Assembly: GCA_003022085.1 (NCBI GenBank)
Contig: PXQK01000092.1
Coordinates: 8,803-13,923 of the forward strand
DNA: 5,121 bases
Source: Halobacteriales archaeon QH_10_65_19
GTDB taxonomy: Archaea; Halobacteriota; Halobacteria; Halobacteriales; Haloarculaceae
Direction: 5' to 3'
Shown here: in pieces, positions 5,028-5,121 of the stretch
How the letters are laid out: the number at the start of each line of letters is the position of its first letter
Position numbering within the stretch: the first letter of the stretch is position 1
The notes under the pieces: model-generated
What the model saw: only the letters and a program-made list of their open reading frames with translations
What the model was told of the DNA's origin: nothing
Database searches by the model: none
Translations under genes and position numbers: made by a program

Positions 5028-5121
5028 TTACTCCCCGTTCGGTTCGAGGCGCTCCGGAGTCGTGCCTCGCTCGCCTCGCCCTTTCGATCCGCCAGGCCCG
5101 CCGTCCCCCACGGCGTGTGCG
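5028..5121 (-). CDS. Probable C-terminal tail of an upstream minus-strand gene (cut by window edge)
   Basis: A minus-strand frame enters from the right edge and ends at TAA 5028-5030, giving 30 visible residues. They start AHAVGDGGPGGSKGRGERG and end PERLEPNGE. The Gly-rich, charged, disordered-looking tail and the codon choices fit a haloarchaeal protein C-terminus, and a repeat of the family that follows other genes here lies 24 nt downstream. No domain is visible, so the product is unknown. A plus-strand frame over the same bases is also open but has no start and a less natural composition (many Arg, Cys and Pro), so I prefer the minus reading at moderate to low confidence. Confidence 0.4.
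   Translation of the reverse strand, partial: AHAVGDGGPGGSKGRGERGTTPERLEPNGE

Noticed and set aside
1..5121. CRISPR array, tRNA, rRNA, transposase, toxin-antitoxin or defence cassette
   Set aside because: No regularly spaced direct repeats, cloverleaf, rRNA-like sequence, DDE/HUH or other diagnostic motif was seen. The repeats present are inverted and at gene ends.

Overview
The window looks like a chromosomal segment from a halophilic archaeon (class Halobacteria). The evidence is high GC with strong G/C preference at third codon positions, acidic proteins, AT-rich box A-like motifs about 25-30 nt upstream of several start codons (leaderless-type promoters), GTG starts, and a 330-aa protein that I recognise from memory as a haloarchaeal-only family (DUF5784). 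The species cannot be named.

Layout, left to right. (1) 1-511, minus: N-terminal part of an alpha/beta hydrolase that runs off the left edge, with a clear box A. (2) 579-690: a 112-bp inverted-repeat, MITE-like element. (3) 674-995, minus: a broken gene with three frameshifts, whose start overlaps the stop of the next gene. (4) 995-2143, minus: intact site-2-type M50 membrane metalloprotease with two CBS domains. (5) 2214-2539, minus: small unrecognised gene, one frameshift just after its start. (6) 2669-3016, plus: small SWIM zinc-finger protein, divergent from (5). (7) 3100-3600, minus: six-helix membrane protein, convergent with (6). (8) 3813-4805, minus: DUF5784 protein. (9) 5028-5121, minus: probable C-terminal tail of a further gene.

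The most notable thing is not a gene. Four copies of one short inverted-repeat family (consensus arm GATACGGTCGTGCGTGACTC) lie at 579-690, 3015-3081, 3764-3813 and 4906-5003. Every copy sits at or just after the 3' end of a coding region and is oriented so that the arm reads in the gene's direction. In two intact genes the TGA stop overlaps the edge of the repeat. One copy carries two extra perfect 7-bp hairpins in its loop. They could be MITEs that prefer gene ends, or structured 3'-end RNA elements.

Functionally, genes (3) to (5) form a same-strand cluster around the membrane protease, which probably has its own promoter. The flanking genes give no clear shared pathway. I see no CRISPR array, tRNA, rRNA, transposase or recognisable defence cassette. 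Apart from the repeats and the decayed genes this is an ordinary haloarchaeal core or near-core region.
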